Part shown: one piece after another, positions 32,875-42,359 of the stretch
Position numbering within the stretch: the stretch's first letter is position 1
How the letters are laid out: each line of letters starts with the position of its first letter
NCBI GenBank assembly: GCA_030681895.1
Contig: JAUXRI010000270.1
Span: 62,001-126,000, forward strand
Length of the DNA stretch: 64,000 nt
From: Myxococcales bacterium
Lineage (GTDB): Bacteria > Myxococcota > Myxococcia > Myxococcales > Myxococcaceae
Direction: 5' to 3'
Translations under genes and position numbers: made by a program
Notes under the pieces: model-generated
What the model was told of the DNA's origin: nothing
Databases searched by the model: none
Seen by the model: only the letters and a program-made list of their open reading frames with translations

Positions 32875-35799
32875 ATGAGACGTCTACTCCTGCCGTTGGT
32901 GTGTCTGGCGTCATCGTTCGCCCTCGCTGCCGAAGACGCGCCGGTGTCGCTCACCGCATCGGACGGCACGGGGCTGAAGCTCGTGAAGCTCCAGGCGCGT
33001 GCGGTGGTGACCGATCCACTCGCGTTCACCGAGCTGACCCTCACCTTCCAGAACCCGCTCGACCGCGTGCTCGAGGGCCAGTTCAAGGTGATGTTGCCGC
33101 AGGGCGCCACGGTGAGTCGCTTCGCCATGAAGGTGAACGAGCGCTGGCAGGAAGGCGAGGTCGTCGAGAAGCAGGCCGCGCGGAGGGCGTACGAGGACTT
33201 CCTCCATCGCCGGCAAGACCCCGCGTTGCTCGAGCAGAGTGGCGGCAACGAGTTCACCGCCCGCGTGTTTCCGATTCCCGCGAAGGGCCAGAAAGAGCTC
33301 GTCCTCTCGTACAGCCATGAGCTCGCTCAGCAGAACGCCGACTTCGTGGTGCCGCTGAAGGGCCTGCCGGAGATTGGCGAGCTCGACGTCGAGGTGTCCG
33401 GCGTGACGGGAGAAGGCGTGCTGAAGCGCAGAGGCTTCGTGCCGAACGCCGACTTCGTGGCGGCGCCGAAGCGCAACCAACTCGGCGCGCGGTCTGGCGA
33501 CCTCGTCGTCGCGCGCGTGGTGCCAGTCGAAGCGAGCGCGGCGGATCCCGTGACGGCGCTGACGGTGCTGGTCGACTCGTCTGGGAGCCGCGCGCTGGGA
33601 TGGCAGCAGCAGACCGCGCTCGTGCAGAAGCTCCTCGCGGCGATGCCGTCGGCGACCGTGAACGTCGTCGCCTTCGACCAGGAGGTCGCGCCACTGTATT
33701 CCGGGCCGGCCTCGGGGTTCGGCGACGCGCAGTTGAAGACGCTCCGTGCCCGGCGCGCGCTCGGCGCCTCGAACATCGAGTTGGCGCTCAAGTACGTCGA
33801 GGGCAAGCCCACCGCCCGCGTCGTGCTCATCGGCGATGGCGTCTTCACGGCAGGCGTCACCGAAGGGCAGAATCTCACCGCGCAGGTCCTCAAGCTCAAG
33901 GCCGCGGGCGTGAAGCGGCTCGACGCGATCGCGCTGGGCGGGCTGCGCGACGTCGTGGCGCTCACCCGGTTGACGACCGGCTCACTGGAGCGTGACGGCG
34001 CGGTGCTCGATGGTGACCAGGGCGCGGTGGAGGTCGCGCGGCGCCTCGGGCTCGCCACGAAGTCGAAGCTCGAGGTGAAGGTCGACGGCGCAATGGCGGT
34101 GTGGCCGAAGACGCTCTCGGGCGTGCAGGCCGGCGACGCGGTGCTGGTCTACGCGCAGCTCCCTGCTGGCGCGCCGTTCAAGGGCTCCATCGGCGGCCGT
34201 CCCATCGAGGTGACCAACGCGCAGCTCACCAGCATCGAGCGGCCGCTGCTCGAGCGGGCGTGGGCGAAGGCGAAGCTCGCGCTCCTCGAGGCGCAGCTCG
34301 ACGTGGCCGATGGAGCGCCGCAGCGTGAGGCGGTGAAGAAGCAGATCGTCGAGCTCTCGACGAAGAGCCGGGTGCTCTGCTCGCTCACCGCGCTCCTCGT
34401 GCTCGAGACCGAGGCTGACTACGCGCGCTTCAACATCGACCGTCGCGCGCTCGCCGACATCCTCACCGTCGAGAAGGGCCAGGTGACCCGCCTCAAACGC
34501 ACGATGGAGATGGCCGTCGTGGTGACGAAGCCTCCGCCGGTCGAGCAGCCGGCCGAGAAGTCGGCCGACACGAAGAAGAAGGCGAAGGAGGAGAGTAAGG
34601 CCGACTCGAACGACCGGGACGACGCGAAGCCCTCGGACAGGGCTCAGATGGATCCACCGAAGCCGGAGCCGCGTGCCGCCGACCCCGGGGCCGCTGCTCC
34701 TCCACCTCCACCTGCGTCACCGTCACCCTCGGTGCAGGCAGCCTCGGCCGACGCCCGCCCTGCGATGCGACCCGCGCCGATGCGTGACGCCGAGAGAAGA
34801 CGGAGCGCCGGAGCACCCGCGCTCGAGCAAGAGGAGGCGCGCACCGGTAGCAGGAACACCGAGAGCTCGAAGCGGTCGCAGGTCGACCCCTTCACCGGCA
34901 CCTTCAAGAAGGTGATGGACGCGCTGAAGACGGACAAGGCGAAGGCTGTCGCGCTCGCCACCGGGTGGCACGAAGAGCAACCCGGCGACCTGCTCGCGCT
35001 CGTCGCGATGGGCACGGCGCTCGAGGCCGCTGGTGACCTCGCGACCGCCGCGCGCTGCTACGGCAGCATCATCGACCTCTTCCCCGCGCGCGCCGACCTG
35101 CGTCGTTTCGCCGGCGTTCGGCTCGAGCGCCTCGCCGCCGCGCAAGAGCTCGCCATCGACACCTTCGCGAAGGCCGCTGAGCAGCGCGCCGACCACCCAG
35201 CGAGTCATCGGCTGTACGCGTTCTCGCTGCTGCGCGCTGGCCGTCCCGAGAAGGCCTTCGCCGCCATGGAGTCCGGCCTCAAGCAGGCATACCCGTCTGG
35301 TCGTTTCGCAGGCGTCGATCAGATTCTTCGTGAAGACGCGGGGCTCATCGCGGCAGCGTGGATGAAGGCTGAGCCGAACCGTCGAGGAGAGATTGAAGCG
35401 CGCCTCAAGAAGGCCGGGGGCACGCCCGAGAACGCGCCGTCGCTGCGCTTCGTCCTCAACTGGGAGACCGACGCCAACGACGTCGACTTCCACGTCACCG
35501 ACGCGAAGGGCGGCCACGCGTTCTTTTCGCAGCGCACGCTCGCGTCGGGCGGCGAGCTCTACGCCGACGTCACTACCGGCTACGGCCCCGAGTGCTTCAC
35601 GATTCGCAAGCCGAAGGGCCAGCGCGCTGGGCCGTACCACCTGCAGGCGCACTACTATTCCATCGGGCCGATGGGCGCGGGCATGGGCAAGCTGGAGATC
35701 ATCGAGCACGACGGCAAAGGTGGGCTGCGGTTCGAGCAGCGCCCGTACGTGGTGATGGTGAATCAGGCGTACGTCGAGCTCGGCGAGGTCAAAGACTGA
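32875..35799 (+). CDS. Secreted VIT/VWA-domain protein with TPR and DUF2135-like C-terminus
   Basis: 974 aa from the ATG at 32875; signal peptide MRRLLLPLVCLASSFALAAED. VIT domain about residues 20-160 (FTELTLTFQNPLDRVLEGQF, RRAYEDFLHRRQDPALLEQ). VWA domain about 220-380 with MIDAS DSSGS and GDGVFTAGVTEG. A Lys/Asp/Pro-rich low-complexity linker (about 545-660) precedes TPR-like helices (680-830), and the C-terminal DUF2135-like beta domain has LRFVLNWETDANDVDFHV and GYGPECFTIRKP. VIT/VWA proteins bind extracellular matrix or partner proteins. The 240-bp upstream gap shows no extra gene. Confidence 0.88.
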   Translation: MRRLLLPLVCLASSFALAAEDAPVSLTASDGTGLKLVKLQARAVVTDPLAFTELTLTFQNPLDRVLEGQFKVMLPQGATVSRFAMKVNERWQEGEVVEKQAARRAYEDFLHRRQDPALLEQSGGNEFTARVFPIPAKGQKELVLSYSHELAQQNADFVVPLKGLPEIGELDVEVSGVTGEGVLKRRGFVPNADFVAAPKRNQLGARSGDLVVARVVPVEASAADPVTALTVLVDSSGSRALGWQQQTALVQKLLAAMPSATVNVVAFDQEVAPLYSGPASGFGDAQLKTLRARRALGASNIELALKYVEGKPTARVVLIGDGVFTAGVTEGQNLTAQVLKLKAAGVKRLDAIALGGLRDVVALTRLTTGSLERDGAVLDGDQGAVEVARRLGLATKSKLEVKVDGAMAVWPKTLSGVQAGDAVLVYAQLPAGAPFKGSIGGRPIEVTNAQLTSIERPLLERAWAKAKLALLEAQLDVADGAPQREAVKKQIVELSTKSRVLCSLTALLVLETEADYARFNIDRRALADILTVEKGQVTRLKRTMEMAVVVTKPPPVEQPAEKSADTKKKAKEESKADSNDRDDAKPSDRAQMDPPKPEPRAADPGAAAPPPPPASPSPSVQAASADARPAMRPAPMRDAERRRSAGAPALEQEEARTGSRNTESSKRSQVDPFTGTFKKVMDALKTDKAKAVALATGWHEEQPGDLLALVAMGTALEAAGDLATAARCYGSIIDLFPARADLRRFAGVRLERLAAAQELAIDTFAKAAEQRADHPASHRLYAFSLLRAGRPEKAFAAMESGLKQAYPSGRFAGVDQILREDAGLIAAAWMKAEPNRRGEIEARLKKAGGTPENAPSLRFVLNWETDANDVDFHVTDAKGGHAFFSQRTLASGGELYADVTTGYGPECFTIRKPKGQRAGPYHLQAHYYSIGPMGAGMGKLEIIEHDGKGGLRFEQRPYVVMVNQAYVELGEVKD

Positions 35800-35801
35800 C
35801 G

Positions 35802-36116
35802 ATGCGCGCCCGGCTGCCGGCCTTCGTGCTCGCGGTCATCGCCGTGGTCGGCGGAGCGTTCGCCGTGTCGACGTTGCAGCTGCTGGGCTTTCCCGACGGG
35901 CACCTCACCGAGGTCGACCGGGTCGACCAGACGTTGCTGACGGTCTTCGTGACCATGAGCGCGGCGACCGCGGTGGTGAGCACGATGCTCGGCGTCACCG
36001 CGAAACGGTTGAACGCCGTGCGGCTCATCGCCGTCGGCTGGGTGGTGCTCGGCGTTGCCCTGCTCGTGCTCCATCTCGTCGCAGCCAGCACGCTCGAGTC
36101 GGGCGGCGGCGGCTGA
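35802..36116 (+). CDS. Small integral membrane protein, 104 aa
   Basis: Starts at the ATG 2 bp after the VIT/VWA stop, so it is probably in the same operon. Three hydrophobic helices: LPAFVLAVIAVVGGAFAV (about 5-22), LLTVFVTMSAATAVVSTML (44-62) and LIAVGWVVLGVALLVLHLV (74-92), with a short Gly-rich tail. No family recognised. It may anchor or assist the preceding secreted protein, based on spacing alone. Confidence 0.7.
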   Translation: MRARLPAFVLAVIAVVGGAFAVSTLQLLGFPDGHLTEVDRVDQTLLTVFVTMSAATAVVSTMLGVTAKRLNAVRLIAVGWVVLGVALLVLHLVAASTLESGGGG

Positions 36117-36154
36117 GAGTGGAACTGCCTGGGCTCCATCGTTAAGCCTCGCCG

Positions 36155-37798
36155 GTGTCGAAGCCCCTGCCTGTCGAAGACGTCACCAAACGCCCCGCCG
36201 CGGGGAAGAACCGCGTCACCGTCGTCCTCCCGTGGGACCAGGACCCGACGCTCGCGGCGTTCCCGAAGACGCCGGCCGATGGGCAGCTGCTCGTGCTCGA
36301 GACGCGCGCGAAGATTCACGCCATGCCGTGGCATCGGCAGAAGTTGACGCTCATCGTCAGCTCGGTGCGGCACTTCGTCGAAGAGCGCCGCGCGGCCGGG
36401 TTTCACGTCGAGCACCGGCTGGCCGATGACTATGCGAGCGGCGTTGCGGCTTTCGCGAAGTGGGCGAAGCCTGCGGAGCTCCACGCGATGGCGCCGAAGG
36501 AGTGGGCCATCGACGCGCGATTTCGTGAGCTGACGAAGACGCTCCCGCTGACGCTGCACGACGACGGTGGACCCGGTGGGCATTTCATCACCACCCGCGA
36601 CGAGTTCCTCGACTGGGTGAAGGGCCGCAAGCAGGTGCGGATGGATCAGTTCTACCCACTCATGCGGCAGAAGCTCGGGCTGCTCGTCGACGCGAAGGGC
36701 AAACCCGAAGGCGGCAAGTGGAGCTTCGACGCCGACAACCGTGAGCACGCGCGCGGCGTGAAGATGCCGAAGGTGCCGTGGTTCGTGCCAGACGAGCTGA
36801 CGCAGAAGGTGATGCGCTGGGTCGGCCGGGAGGAGATCGGCTCGTGGGGCGCGCTCGAGGGGTTCGGATGGCCGGTGACGCGCACGCAGGCGCTCTCGTG
36901 GCTCACGCACTTCGTCGACCTGCGGCTGAAGGACTTCGGGCCCTACGAAGACGCGATTCGCAGCGACGAGCGCTTCCTCTTTCACTCGTTGCTGTCAGTG
37001 CCGCTCAACCTCGGGCTCTTGAGGCCCGACGAGGTCGCCCGCGCGGCGGCAGCCAAATACGAGAAGGGCCACGTCTCACTCGCGAGCGCCGAAGGCTTCA
37101 TTCGCCAGGTCATCGGCTGGCGGGAGTTCATTCGCGGCACGTACTGGTGGCTGATGCCGGGCCTACGCAGCGCGAACGGGCTTGGCGCGAAGCTCCCCTT
37201 GCCGGACTTCTTCTGGGAGCCCGAACGAACGTCCATGCAGTGCCTGAAGGAAGCGGTGCAGGGGGTGCACGACACCGGCTACGCGCACCACATTCAGCGG
37301 CTGATGGTGCTGTGCAACTACGCGACGCTCGCGGGCCTCGACCCACGCGCCGTCTCGCACTGGTTCTGGGCGGCCTTCGTCGACGCGTACGAGTGGGTCG
37401 AGTTGCCGAACGTCGTCGGCATGGGCACCCACGGCTCCGATGCCTTCACCACCAAGCCGTACATCGCCTCAGCGGCGTACCTGAAGCGGCAGTCGGGGCT
37501 CTCGGCGAAAGGCAGAGGTCCGGTGGCGGCGAAGCACGAAGCGCCCTGTGCGCGATGCGCGTTCGACCCCGACCAACGCACCGGCGAGAAGGCGTGCCCC
37601 TTCAACGCGATGTACTGGGACTTCCTCGCGCAGCATCGCGAGCGGCTCTCGAAGAACCTGCGCATGAGGCAGATGCTCACCACGCTCGACCGCTTCGGCC
37701 CCGAGCAGGTGAAGTTGATTCGTGCGACAGCCGCCGCGCATCGGGCGACGTTGGCTCCGCTGACGCCGGCCTGGGCCTTCCACGAGGACGACGGCTAG
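36155..37798 (+). CDS. FeS-type (6-4) photolyase/cryptochrome (PhrB/FeS-BCP family)
   Basis: 547 aa from a GTG at 36155. The protein lacks the usual N-terminal plant-type photolyase start and matches the photolyase-related family: LPWDQDP, LVLETRAKIHAMPWHRQKL, GFGWPVTRTQALSWLTHF, GHVSLASAEGFIRQVIGWREFIRGTYWW, HHIQRLMVLCNYATLAGLDP and NVVGMGTH (FAD-binding region). The [4Fe-4S] ligands are CARC plus KACPF near the C-terminus, with another Cys in TSMQCL. Such enzymes repair (6-4) photoproducts with FAD, a lumazine and an Fe-S cluster. The C-terminal 30 residues are an extra tail. Confidence 0.92.
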   Translation: MSKPLPVEDVTKRPAAGKNRVTVVLPWDQDPTLAAFPKTPADGQLLVLETRAKIHAMPWHRQKLTLIVSSVRHFVEERRAAGFHVEHRLADDYASGVAAFAKWAKPAELHAMAPKEWAIDARFRELTKTLPLTLHDDGGPGGHFITTRDEFLDWVKGRKQVRMDQFYPLMRQKLGLLVDAKGKPEGGKWSFDADNREHARGVKMPKVPWFVPDELTQKVMRWVGREEIGSWGALEGFGWPVTRTQALSWLTHFVDLRLKDFGPYEDAIRSDERFLFHSLLSVPLNLGLLRPDEVARAAAAKYEKGHVSLASAEGFIRQVIGWREFIRGTYWWLMPGLRSANGLGAKLPLPDFFWEPERTSMQCLKEAVQGVHDTGYAHHIQRLMVLCNYATLAGLDPRAVSHWFWAAFVDAYEWVELPNVVGMGTHGSDAFTTKPYIASAAYLKRQSGLSAKGRGPVAAKHEAPCARCAFDPDQRTGEKACPFNAMYWDFLAQHRERLSKNLRMRQMLTTLDRFGPEQVKLIRATAAAHRATLAPLTPAWAFHEDDG

Positions 37799-37838
37799 AC
37801 GTGAGGCGCGCGTCGCTTCGTGATTGAACGCGGGGCCC

Positions 37839-39227
37839 ATGGCTCGCCCCCCGCTGAACGTCGCCCGGCTCGAGATTCGCCCGCTCATCGCGACCGCGAC
37901 GGCCATCGCCAGCCGCGTGAAGGTCGAGCTGCCCACCCACGAAGGGCTCGCGCGCGCCACGTCGTCCATCGCGCAGGCCGCTCGCCACGCCGAGGTCATC
38001 TCGGAGCGCATGAAGCACCCGCTGAGCCTGCATCGCCTGCCGGTGATGTTCCTCGCCGTCGCGCTCGTCGCCCTGCTCGCGTGGACGTACGTGACGTTCT
38101 TCCGGGTGACGGCGTTGAGCCTCGCGCTGCCCGACCGTGACGCCGCCGGACTCAAGGACCTGCTCAAAGCCGACCCGCGCTTGTCCATCGAGGTCGTCGA
38201 GGTGAAGGGCAGCTTCGAGGCGGCGCGGCACGTGTCGACGGGGCAGGTCGACCTCGCGTTCGTCCAGGGAGGCATCACGGTGCCAGCGGTGCTCCACCGC
38301 GCCGAGCTGCCGAGCCGCGAGCTGGCGCTCCTCTTCCTCAAGCCCGGCGTGCCTGGCCTGCTCGACGCGCGCATCGTGATGACGTCGACGGAACATGAAG
38401 GCAGTCACTCCGTGCTCCTCGCGGTGCTCGGCGTCCTCGGCAGCCAGGCGATGCCGGTGCTCCGACATGATTGGAACACGCTGACGGCGAGCGACGACGT
38501 GCCGGTGCCTCCCGACCTCGACGCGGTCTTCGTGGTGAAGGACCCGTCGGACGAGAAGACGATGCGCGGCGTGGCGCGGCTCGCGAAGGCAGGCTTCCTC
38601 CTCGCTGACCTTCCCCTCGGCGCGCGGGCGCAGCGGCTCGACTACCTCGAGCGCACCATGCTCGAGCCGGGGTGGTTGTCGCAGACGCCGCGCGTGCCCG
38701 AGCAGCCGACCGCGATGTGGAGCGTCTCGACCTTCCTCGTCGCCCGCGACGGCCTCACGCCTCGGCTCCTCGCGCAGGCCTCACGGTTGCTGCGACCCAA
38801 CCGCAGCCTGTCGGAGGCCGGCGTCGCACCCTCGACCGAAGTCACCAGCGAAGTCCTGCAGGGCGTCGATGCGTTCTTCAGCATTCTCATCAACATCGGC
38901 CTCGCCTTCCTCGCGCTCCTCGGCCTCGACGCGATGGGCTGGCGCCGGCAGTTCCACGAGCTCAACTCGCTCATCTCGGTCTTGAGTCAGCTGCAGTCGA
39001 ACAAGGACGTGCTGGCGGTGAAGGACGACGTGCTCCGCAGAGAGAACATGCACTACCTCTCGCTCGTGTCCGACCTGTTGGGGTTGATCAGCCAGATCAG
39101 CAGCTATTACACGCAGGAGAACTCGACCCTCGTGTTCAACAACCTCTCCGACGTCATTCACGAGCGGTGCGACGCGTTGAAGCTCAACATTCAGCTCAAG
39201 CTGCTGCAGTCGGCGATTCGCGACTGA
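37839..39227 (+). CDS. TAXI-type TRAP solute-binding-like membrane protein
   Basis: 462 aa from the ATG at 37839. N-terminal cytosolic segment of 60 residues, then a membrane helix (PVMFLAVALVALLAWTYVTFF). A periplasmic TAXI-like solute-binding domain follows (about 85-340; VVEVKGSFEAARHVSTGQVDLAFVQGG is typical). A second helix (FFSILINIGLAFLALLGLDAMG, about 350) leads to a C-terminal cytosolic helical region of about 90 residues (LISVLSQLQSNKDVLAVKDDVLRREN). No TRAP permease genes are adjacent, so it is an orphan receptor more likely to signal or scaffold than import. The next gene starts 3 bp after its stop. Confidence 0.8.
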   Translation: MARPPLNVARLEIRPLIATATAIASRVKVELPTHEGLARATSSIAQAARHAEVISERMKHPLSLHRLPVMFLAVALVALLAWTYVTFFRVTALSLALPDRDAAGLKDLLKADPRLSIEVVEVKGSFEAARHVSTGQVDLAFVQGGITVPAVLHRAELPSRELALLFLKPGVPGLLDARIVMTSTEHEGSHSVLLAVLGVLGSQAMPVLRHDWNTLTASDDVPVPPDLDAVFVVKDPSDEKTMRGVARLAKAGFLLADLPLGARAQRLDYLERTMLEPGWLSQTPRVPEQPTAMWSVSTFLVARDGLTPRLLAQASRLLRPNRSLSEAGVAPSTEVTSEVLQGVDAFFSILINIGLAFLALLGLDAMGWRRQFHELNSLISVLSQLQSNKDVLAVKDDVLRRENMHYLSLVSDLLGLISQISSYYTQENSTLVFNNLSDVIHERCDALKLNIQLKLLQSAIRD

Positions 39228-39229
39228 CG

Positions 39230-39772
39230 ATGAAGCCGCTCCCACGAGGCTTCGCCGCGCGCGACACGGTCGAGGTGGCTCGAGCGCTCCTCGGCCAACT
39301 GCTGGTGCACGAGGTCGACGGCGTCGCGAGGGTCGGCCGCATCGTCGAGACCGAGGCGTACCTGGGGCCGCACGACCTCGCGTGCCACTCGTCGAAGGGC
39401 CGCACCGCGCGCACCGAGGTGATGTTCGGCCCGCCCGGGTACGCGTACGTCTTCCTCGTCTACGGCATGCACCACTGCGTGAACGTGGTGACCGGGCAGG
39501 GCGCCGCGGTGCTGATCCGCGCCGTGGAGCCGCTCGAAGGGTTCGGGGCCGGTGCGCGCGGTGATGGACCCGGCCGGCTGACCCGTTCGATGGGCATCAC
39601 CCGTGCTCAACAGGGCCTGCCACTCGACCTGAAGCCGCTCTTCCTCGCGCGTGGGCGCTCGGTCTCGCGCATCGGCCGCAGCGCGCGCATCGGGGTCGAC
39701 TTCGCGGGCTCGTGGGCACGCCGGCAGCTCCGGTTCTTCGATGCCCAGTCTCCGCACGTCAGTCAGGGCTGA
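39230..39772 (+). CDS. 3-methyladenine (alkyladenine) DNA glycosylase, AAG/MPG family
   Basis: 180 aa. AAG-fold signatures: ARALLGQLLVHEVDG, IVETEAYLGPHDLACHSSKGRTART with the catalytic Glu in ETEAY and the substrate-pocket His, VMFGPPGYAYVFLVYGMHHCVNVVTG, and VLIRAVEPLEG. GPGRLTRSMGI is the C-terminal DNA-binding segment. It removes alkylated or deaminated purines in base excision repair. Short spacing (2 bp between stop and start) links it to the TAXI-like gene, with the photolyase further upstream. Confidence 0.94.
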   Translation: MKPLPRGFAARDTVEVARALLGQLLVHEVDGVARVGRIVETEAYLGPHDLACHSSKGRTARTEVMFGPPGYAYVFLVYGMHHCVNVVTGQGAAVLIRAVEPLEGFGAGARGDGPGRLTRSMGITRAQQGLPLDLKPLFLARGRSVSRIGRSARIGVDFAGSWARRQLRFFDAQSPHVSQG

Positions 39773-39945
39773 GGGCCTGCAGTCGCCTAAGCAGTCGAAA
39801 TCACGTCGATTGTTGGCCAGTCCGCATCGCTGTCAGTCCGCGGGCTCCTGAAACGGAAATCGGAGCGGCTCGTAGAGGCATGCGGGCGCGAGGTGTGCGC
39901 TCACGTCGCATCGCCGTCGTCGTATCCCCGTCGTTTGGAGCGTTC

Positions 39946-40620
39946 ATGGCCCGCATCTCGCAGCCCACCGAAGTCACCGGGAAGCGCCTTGACGCTCCGC
40001 GAGGAACTGACAACGGTGCGGCCGGCGTGGCGACGGACGAGGACAGCGAGCTGCTCGTGAGGGCGCAGCAGGGCGAGATGGCCGCGTTCGAGCAACTGGT
40101 CGAGCGGCATCAACAGCGCGTCTTCGCCATGACGGCGCGCATGCTGCGCAGCGACGACGACGCGGCCGAGGTGGTGCAGGAGGCCTTCCTCGCGGCGTAC
40201 CGGCACCTGCCCGATTTTCGCGGAGAGTCGGCCTTTGGCTCGTGGGTGTACCGCATCGCCTCGAACTACGCGTTGATGCGCCTGCGCCACCGCAAGGTGA
40301 CGAACATCGTCGAGGAGCCCGAAGGCGCGCCCAACTTCAACGAGCGCGGCAGCCTCATCGACGACGTCGCCGACTGGAGCCGAGATGCCGAGGAGCAGAC
40401 CCTCGACGCCGAGCTGCGCAAGGCCATCGACGACGCGTCGTCCAGGCTGCCTGAGGAGTACCGGCAGGTCTTCCTGCTGCGCGACGTCGAAGGCCTCTCG
40501 TACGAAGAGATTGCCGCGGCGACTGGTGACTCGGTGCCTGCCATCAAGAGCCGGTTGCACCGCGCCCGCTTGTCGCTTCGCGCCGCCATCGACCGCTTCT
40601 ACGGCGACCGCGCGAGTTGA
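39946..40620 (+). CDS. ECF sigma factor (RpoE-like)
   Basis: 224 aa from the ATG at 39946, with TTTGGAG 5 bp upstream; the open frame extends further but without similarity. An N-terminal 30-residue polar tail is followed by sigma region 2 (AFEQLVERHQQRVFAMTARMLR, AAEVVQEAFLAAYRHLPDFRGESAFGSWVYRIASNYALMRLR) and region 4 (LPEEYRQVFLLRDVEGLSYEEIAAATGDSVPAIKSRLHRARLSLR). A zinc-binding anti-sigma factor gene follows 117 bp downstream, the usual arrangement for stress-responsive ECF pairs. Confidence 0.94.
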   Translation: MARISQPTEVTGKRLDAPRGTDNGAAGVATDEDSELLVRAQQGEMAAFEQLVERHQQRVFAMTARMLRSDDDAAEVVQEAFLAAYRHLPDFRGESAFGSWVYRIASNYALMRLRHRKVTNIVEEPEGAPNFNERGSLIDDVADWSRDAEEQTLDAELRKAIDDASSRLPEEYRQVFLLRDVEGLSYEEIAAATGDSVPAIKSRLHRARLSLRAAIDRFYGDRAS

Positions 40621-40737
40621 GCTGAACTCACGCATCCCTGCGGGTGACTGCTCGGCCGTTCAGAGGGCTCATTTGGGGTTGCACCACGCCACCCGCCACA
40701 GCAGTAGAGTGCTGACTGAAGCGCAGCGGGGAACTCT

Positions 40738-40998
40738 GTGAGCGAGACGAAGACCTGTCAGGACTGCATCGACCTGCTCGCCGACTACGTCGACGAAGCG
40801 CTCCCTGCGGATCTGAAGTCGCGACTCGAAGAGCACTTCGGCGGCTGTCAGCCCTGTGAAGACTTCTTGTCCACCTACCGCGCCACCACCTCGGTGTGTC
40901 GAAAGGTGATGGCGCGGGCGATGCCTGACTCCGTGGCGACCAAGCTGCACGCGTTCCTTCGCCAGGAGATTGGGAAGGACAAGGCGAGCGGCGGCTGA
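40738..40998 (+). CDS. Zinc-finger anti-sigma factor (ZAS-like)
   Basis: 86 aa from a GTG at 40738. N-terminal CQDCIDLLADYVDEAL, then LEEHFGGCQPCEDFL gives the HxxxCxxC zinc motif (His at about 33, Cys 37 and 40). No transmembrane helix, so a soluble, probably redox- or zinc-responsive anti-sigma factor that holds the upstream ECF sigma factor. The short C-terminal helix (MPDSVATKLHAFLRQEIG) may contact the sigma factor. Confidence 0.88.
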   Translation: MSETKTCQDCIDLLADYVDEALPADLKSRLEEHFGGCQPCEDFLSTYRATTSVCRKVMARAMPDSVATKLHAFLRQEIGKDKASGG

Positions 40999-41018
40999 GC
41001 CTGGGCTCTCCGCCGGGC

Positions 41019-42359
41019 CTACCGTGCCGTGTTCTGGGTCAGCGCGGAGTCGATGGGCGCGCCCGTGAGTGACTTCAGGAACTCGATCAGGTCGGTCTTC
41101 TCCGTCGCCGACAAGCCGATGGGCGCGATGCCCTGCGCGAGCGTGCCACCGTCGGGCACCGCGCCCGTGCCCGTGTCGTAGAAGCCGACGACGGCCTCGA
41201 GCGTCGCGAACTGCCCCGAGTGCATGTACGGCGCCGACGTCGTCAGGTTCCGCAGGCCAGGCGTGCGGAACGCGCCCATCATCGCGGGGCTCTGCGCTTC
41301 GCCGGTGAGCTTGCCCGTCGTCTTGTTGTCGCTGAAGTCGCTGTTGGTATTGAACGGGCTGGTGAGCAGCGGCGCCACGTCGGTGAAGCGGCCGAGGTCG
41401 CTCGCCGGCACCTTGTCTCCCGTCTGCGGCACCCCGATGGCGTGGAACAGGTCGTCGGAGAACGTCGGGCCCTTGTGGCAGGTGGCGCAGCGGGCCTTGC
41501 CGGTGAACAGCTTGAACCCACGCTTCGCGCTCGCCGACAGCGCCGTCAAATCACCCTCGACGAAACGGTCGAACGCGGCGCCGCGGCTGACGTGCTTGCG
41601 CATGTACGCGGCGAGGGCCTTGCCGTAGTTCACGAAGATGCGGTTGACGATGGCGCGGTCGGCAGGAGCCATCAGCTCCCACGGGCCGTCCGGGTCGGTG
41701 GCTGCGGCCTTCGGCTTGCCAGCGGCGGGGAAGCGGGCGGCGTCGGCGGCGGTCGGGCTGAGCGCGGCGTCGAGCGGCACCGGGAAGACGGCGTCGTAGT
41801 CAGCGCGGTACTTGGTGAAGAGCAGGTGCGCGACCTCGAGCCGCGTCGACTTCATGATGCGCGCGTTCTCGGCGACGGCCAGCGGCAGCGACCACTGCGA
41901 GTCGAAGCGCCCGCCCCAATTCGTCCACTTGTTGAAGGCCGAGTTCACGATGGGCAGCGCGTTGCGGGTGCCGAAGTCGGTGCCGAGCGAGACGTGGTTG
42001 GGGCGCGTGCGGTTGTCGTCGCCCGACGCCGAGGCGTGACACGAGACGCAGGCCACCTTGCCGCGCTCTCCCGCGGCGCCCAGGCCGCCGTTCATGCCGT
42101 CGCTGCCGACGGTGAGCGTGCCGCTGTACGACGCGTCGAAGTACAGGCGTTGACCCAGCACCGCGGCGGCGGCGTTCTCTGCGAAGGCGTTCGTCGGGTC
42201 GGCTGGCACCGCCGGGAGCGGCGAGAAGGTCTTCGCGAGCGCCACGTCGGCGGGAGAGAGCTCGTCGCCGCTCCCCGCGTCAGGCGTCGTCGTCATCGGC
42301 CCGCAGGCACACCACAGCGTCGCGGCCACCGCCGCCGTCATCACAGGTCTCGTCTTCAT
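41019..42359 (-). CDS. Di-haem cytochrome c peroxidase (CcpA/MauG family)
   Basis: 446 aa from the ATG at 42359. N-terminal signal MKTRPVMTAAVAATLWCACG with a lipobox-like WCAC, so possibly a lipoprotein in the periplasm. Two c-type haem sites: CVSCH (104-108) and CATCH (291-295). Usual peroxidase segments: LGQRLYFDASYSGTLTVG, NALPIVNSAFNKWTNWGGRF, and FRTPGLRNLTTSAPYMHSGQF carrying a His in the second-haem region. It reduces H2O2 with electrons from small c-type carriers. An extra 45-residue insertion after LLFTKYRADYDAVFP is unusual for short CCPs. The next gene upstream is convergent across a long gap. Confidence 0.92.
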   Translation of the reverse strand: MKTRPVMTAAVAATLWCACGPMTTTPDAGSGDELSPADVALAKTFSPLPAVPADPTNAFAENAAAAVLGQRLYFDASYSGTLTVGSDGMNGGLGAAGERGKVACVSCHASASGDDNRTRPNHVSLGTDFGTRNALPIVNSAFNKWTNWGGRFDSQWSLPLAVAENARIMKSTRLEVAHLLFTKYRADYDAVFPVPLDAALSPTAADAARFPAAGKPKAAATDPDGPWELMAPADRAIVNRIFVNYGKALAAYMRKHVSRGAAFDRFVEGDLTALSASAKRGFKLFTGKARCATCHKGPTFSDDLFHAIGVPQTGDKVPASDLGRFTDVAPLLTSPFNTNSDFSDNKTTGKLTGEAQSPAMMGAFRTPGLRNLTTSAPYMHSGQFATLEAVVGFYDTGTGAVPDGGTLAQGIAPIGLSATEKTDLIEFLKSLTGAPIDSALTQNTAR

